Assembly: GCA_016929465.1 (NCBI GenBank) | Contig: JAFGIT010000155.1 | Coordinates: 1 to 6,507 of the forward strand | Source of the DNA: Candidatus Coatesiibacteriota bacterium | GTDB taxonomy: Bacteria > B130-G9 | Direction of reading: 5' to 3' | DNA length: 6,507 nt | Part shown: positions 6,129 through 6,507 of the stretch, in pieces | Layout of the letters: the number at the start of each line of letters is the position of its first letter | Numbering within the stretch: the stretch's first letter is position 1 | The notes under the pieces: model-generated | What the model was told of the DNA's origin: nothing | Database searches by the model: none | The model's input: only the letters and a program-made list of their open reading frames with translations | Made by a program: the position numbers and the translations under genes

Positions 6129-6507
6129 ATGGGTAATCGGCACCGTGCGAGAGAAATCGCAATCATGCTGCTCTATCAGCATGAAGCCACTGGTATTGCT
6201 ATCGATAGGGTTCTCGAAGACTACTTCAATGGTCATCCGGTCAATCCTGATACGAAGAGGTTCGCTGAGGAGTTAGTAAGCGGGACCGCCTCACATATCA
6301 AGGATATCGATGTCGTGCTCGAGAGGACATCAGAGCATTGGTCGCTGGAGAGAATACTCCCGGTTGATCTCGCAATAATCAGGCTGGCAGCGTTCGAGAT
6401 AATTCACTTCGGCACTGCTCCTGCCATTGCCATAAACGAGGCAGTCTGCCTCGCGAAGAGATATAGCTCCGACAAGGCCTCCTCGTTCATCAACGGTGTG
6501 CTGGACA
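6129..6507 (+). CDS. nusB: Transcription antitermination factor NusB (3' truncated by window edge)
   Basis: NusB binds boxA RNA together with ribosomal protein S10 and helps RNA polymerase through ribosomal RNA operons. The visible 126 residues start MGNRHRAREIAIMLLYQHEA, the typical N-terminus with the basic residues and the LYQ helix. The C-terminal half carries the family segments WSLERILPVDLAIIRLAAFE (about 76-95) and PAIAINEAVCLAKRYS (about 103-118). It then reaches FINGVLD, which normally lies within about 10-20 residues of the end. The reading frame is open to the window edge, so only a short tail is missing. The ATG at 6129 has an AGGG site 6 nt upstream. nusB after ribH is a common arrangement in bacteria; here a terminator-like hairpin separates them. 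An all-helical cytosolic protein is expected. Confidence 0.95.
   Translation, partial: MGNRHRAREIAIMLLYQHEATGIAIDRVLEDYFNGHPVNPDTKRFAEELVSGTASHIKDIDVVLERTSEHWSLERILPVDLAIIRLAAFEIIHFGTAPAIAINEAVCLAKRYSSDKASSFINGVLD

Noticed and set aside
1-6507. A novel defence, mobile or secretion system.
   Set aside because: All full-length genes belong to well-known families, lie on one strand and have uniform codon use. No repeats, integrase, transposase, tRNA or array is visible.

Overview
The window is bacterial chromosomal DNA: a short stretch of housekeeping genes, all on the plus strand and tightly packed. The order is: the tail of an unrecognised gene, a DUF89-family metal-dependent phosphatase, ftsY (SRP receptor), then ribD, ribE, ribBA, ribH, and a nusB cut by the right edge. 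Bacterial origin follows from the fused deaminase/reductase RibD, the fused RibBA, the two-barrel riboflavin synthase and NusB. G+C is slightly above half by eye, with frequent AGG/AGA arginine and ATA isoleucine codons and one TTG start. The order ribD-ribE-ribBA-ribH-nusB is known from Deltaproteobacteria and several other phyla. The phylum cannot be fixed from this window; an uncultured lineage is plausible but is only inference.

Layout: 1-165 is the C-terminal end of an unknown protein, whose stop overlaps the TTG start of the DUF89 gene (162-1043). A 91-nt gap (1044-1134) holds a weak hairpin and at best a weak promoter. ftsY (1135-2235) is followed after 21 nt by ribD (2257-3384). The largest gap, 170 nt between ribD and ribE (3385-3554), has no convincing gene but does have nested complementary segments, including a possible pairing to the ribE ribosome binding site. 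ribE (3555-4214), ribBA (4250-5485) and ribH (5586-6053) complete the pathway set. A GC-rich hairpin followed by a T run (6072-6116) looks like an intrinsic terminator or attenuator just before nusB (6129 to edge).

How the genes work together: RibBA makes both starting products, from GTP and from ribulose 5-phosphate. RibD deaminates and reduces the pyrimidine intermediate. RibH joins the two branches into lumazine, and RibE dismutates lumazine to riboflavin. The step not covered by a classical enzyme is dephosphorylation of the ribitylaminouracil phosphate. The nearby DUF89 phosphatase is a speculative candidate, though ftsY and a gap separate it from the rib genes. No FMN riboswitch is visible in any gap, so control must act elsewhere or by another route. 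The ribD-ribE leader and the hairpin before nusB are the regulatory candidates most worth testing. I see no mobile element, CRISPR array, RNA gene or defence system.
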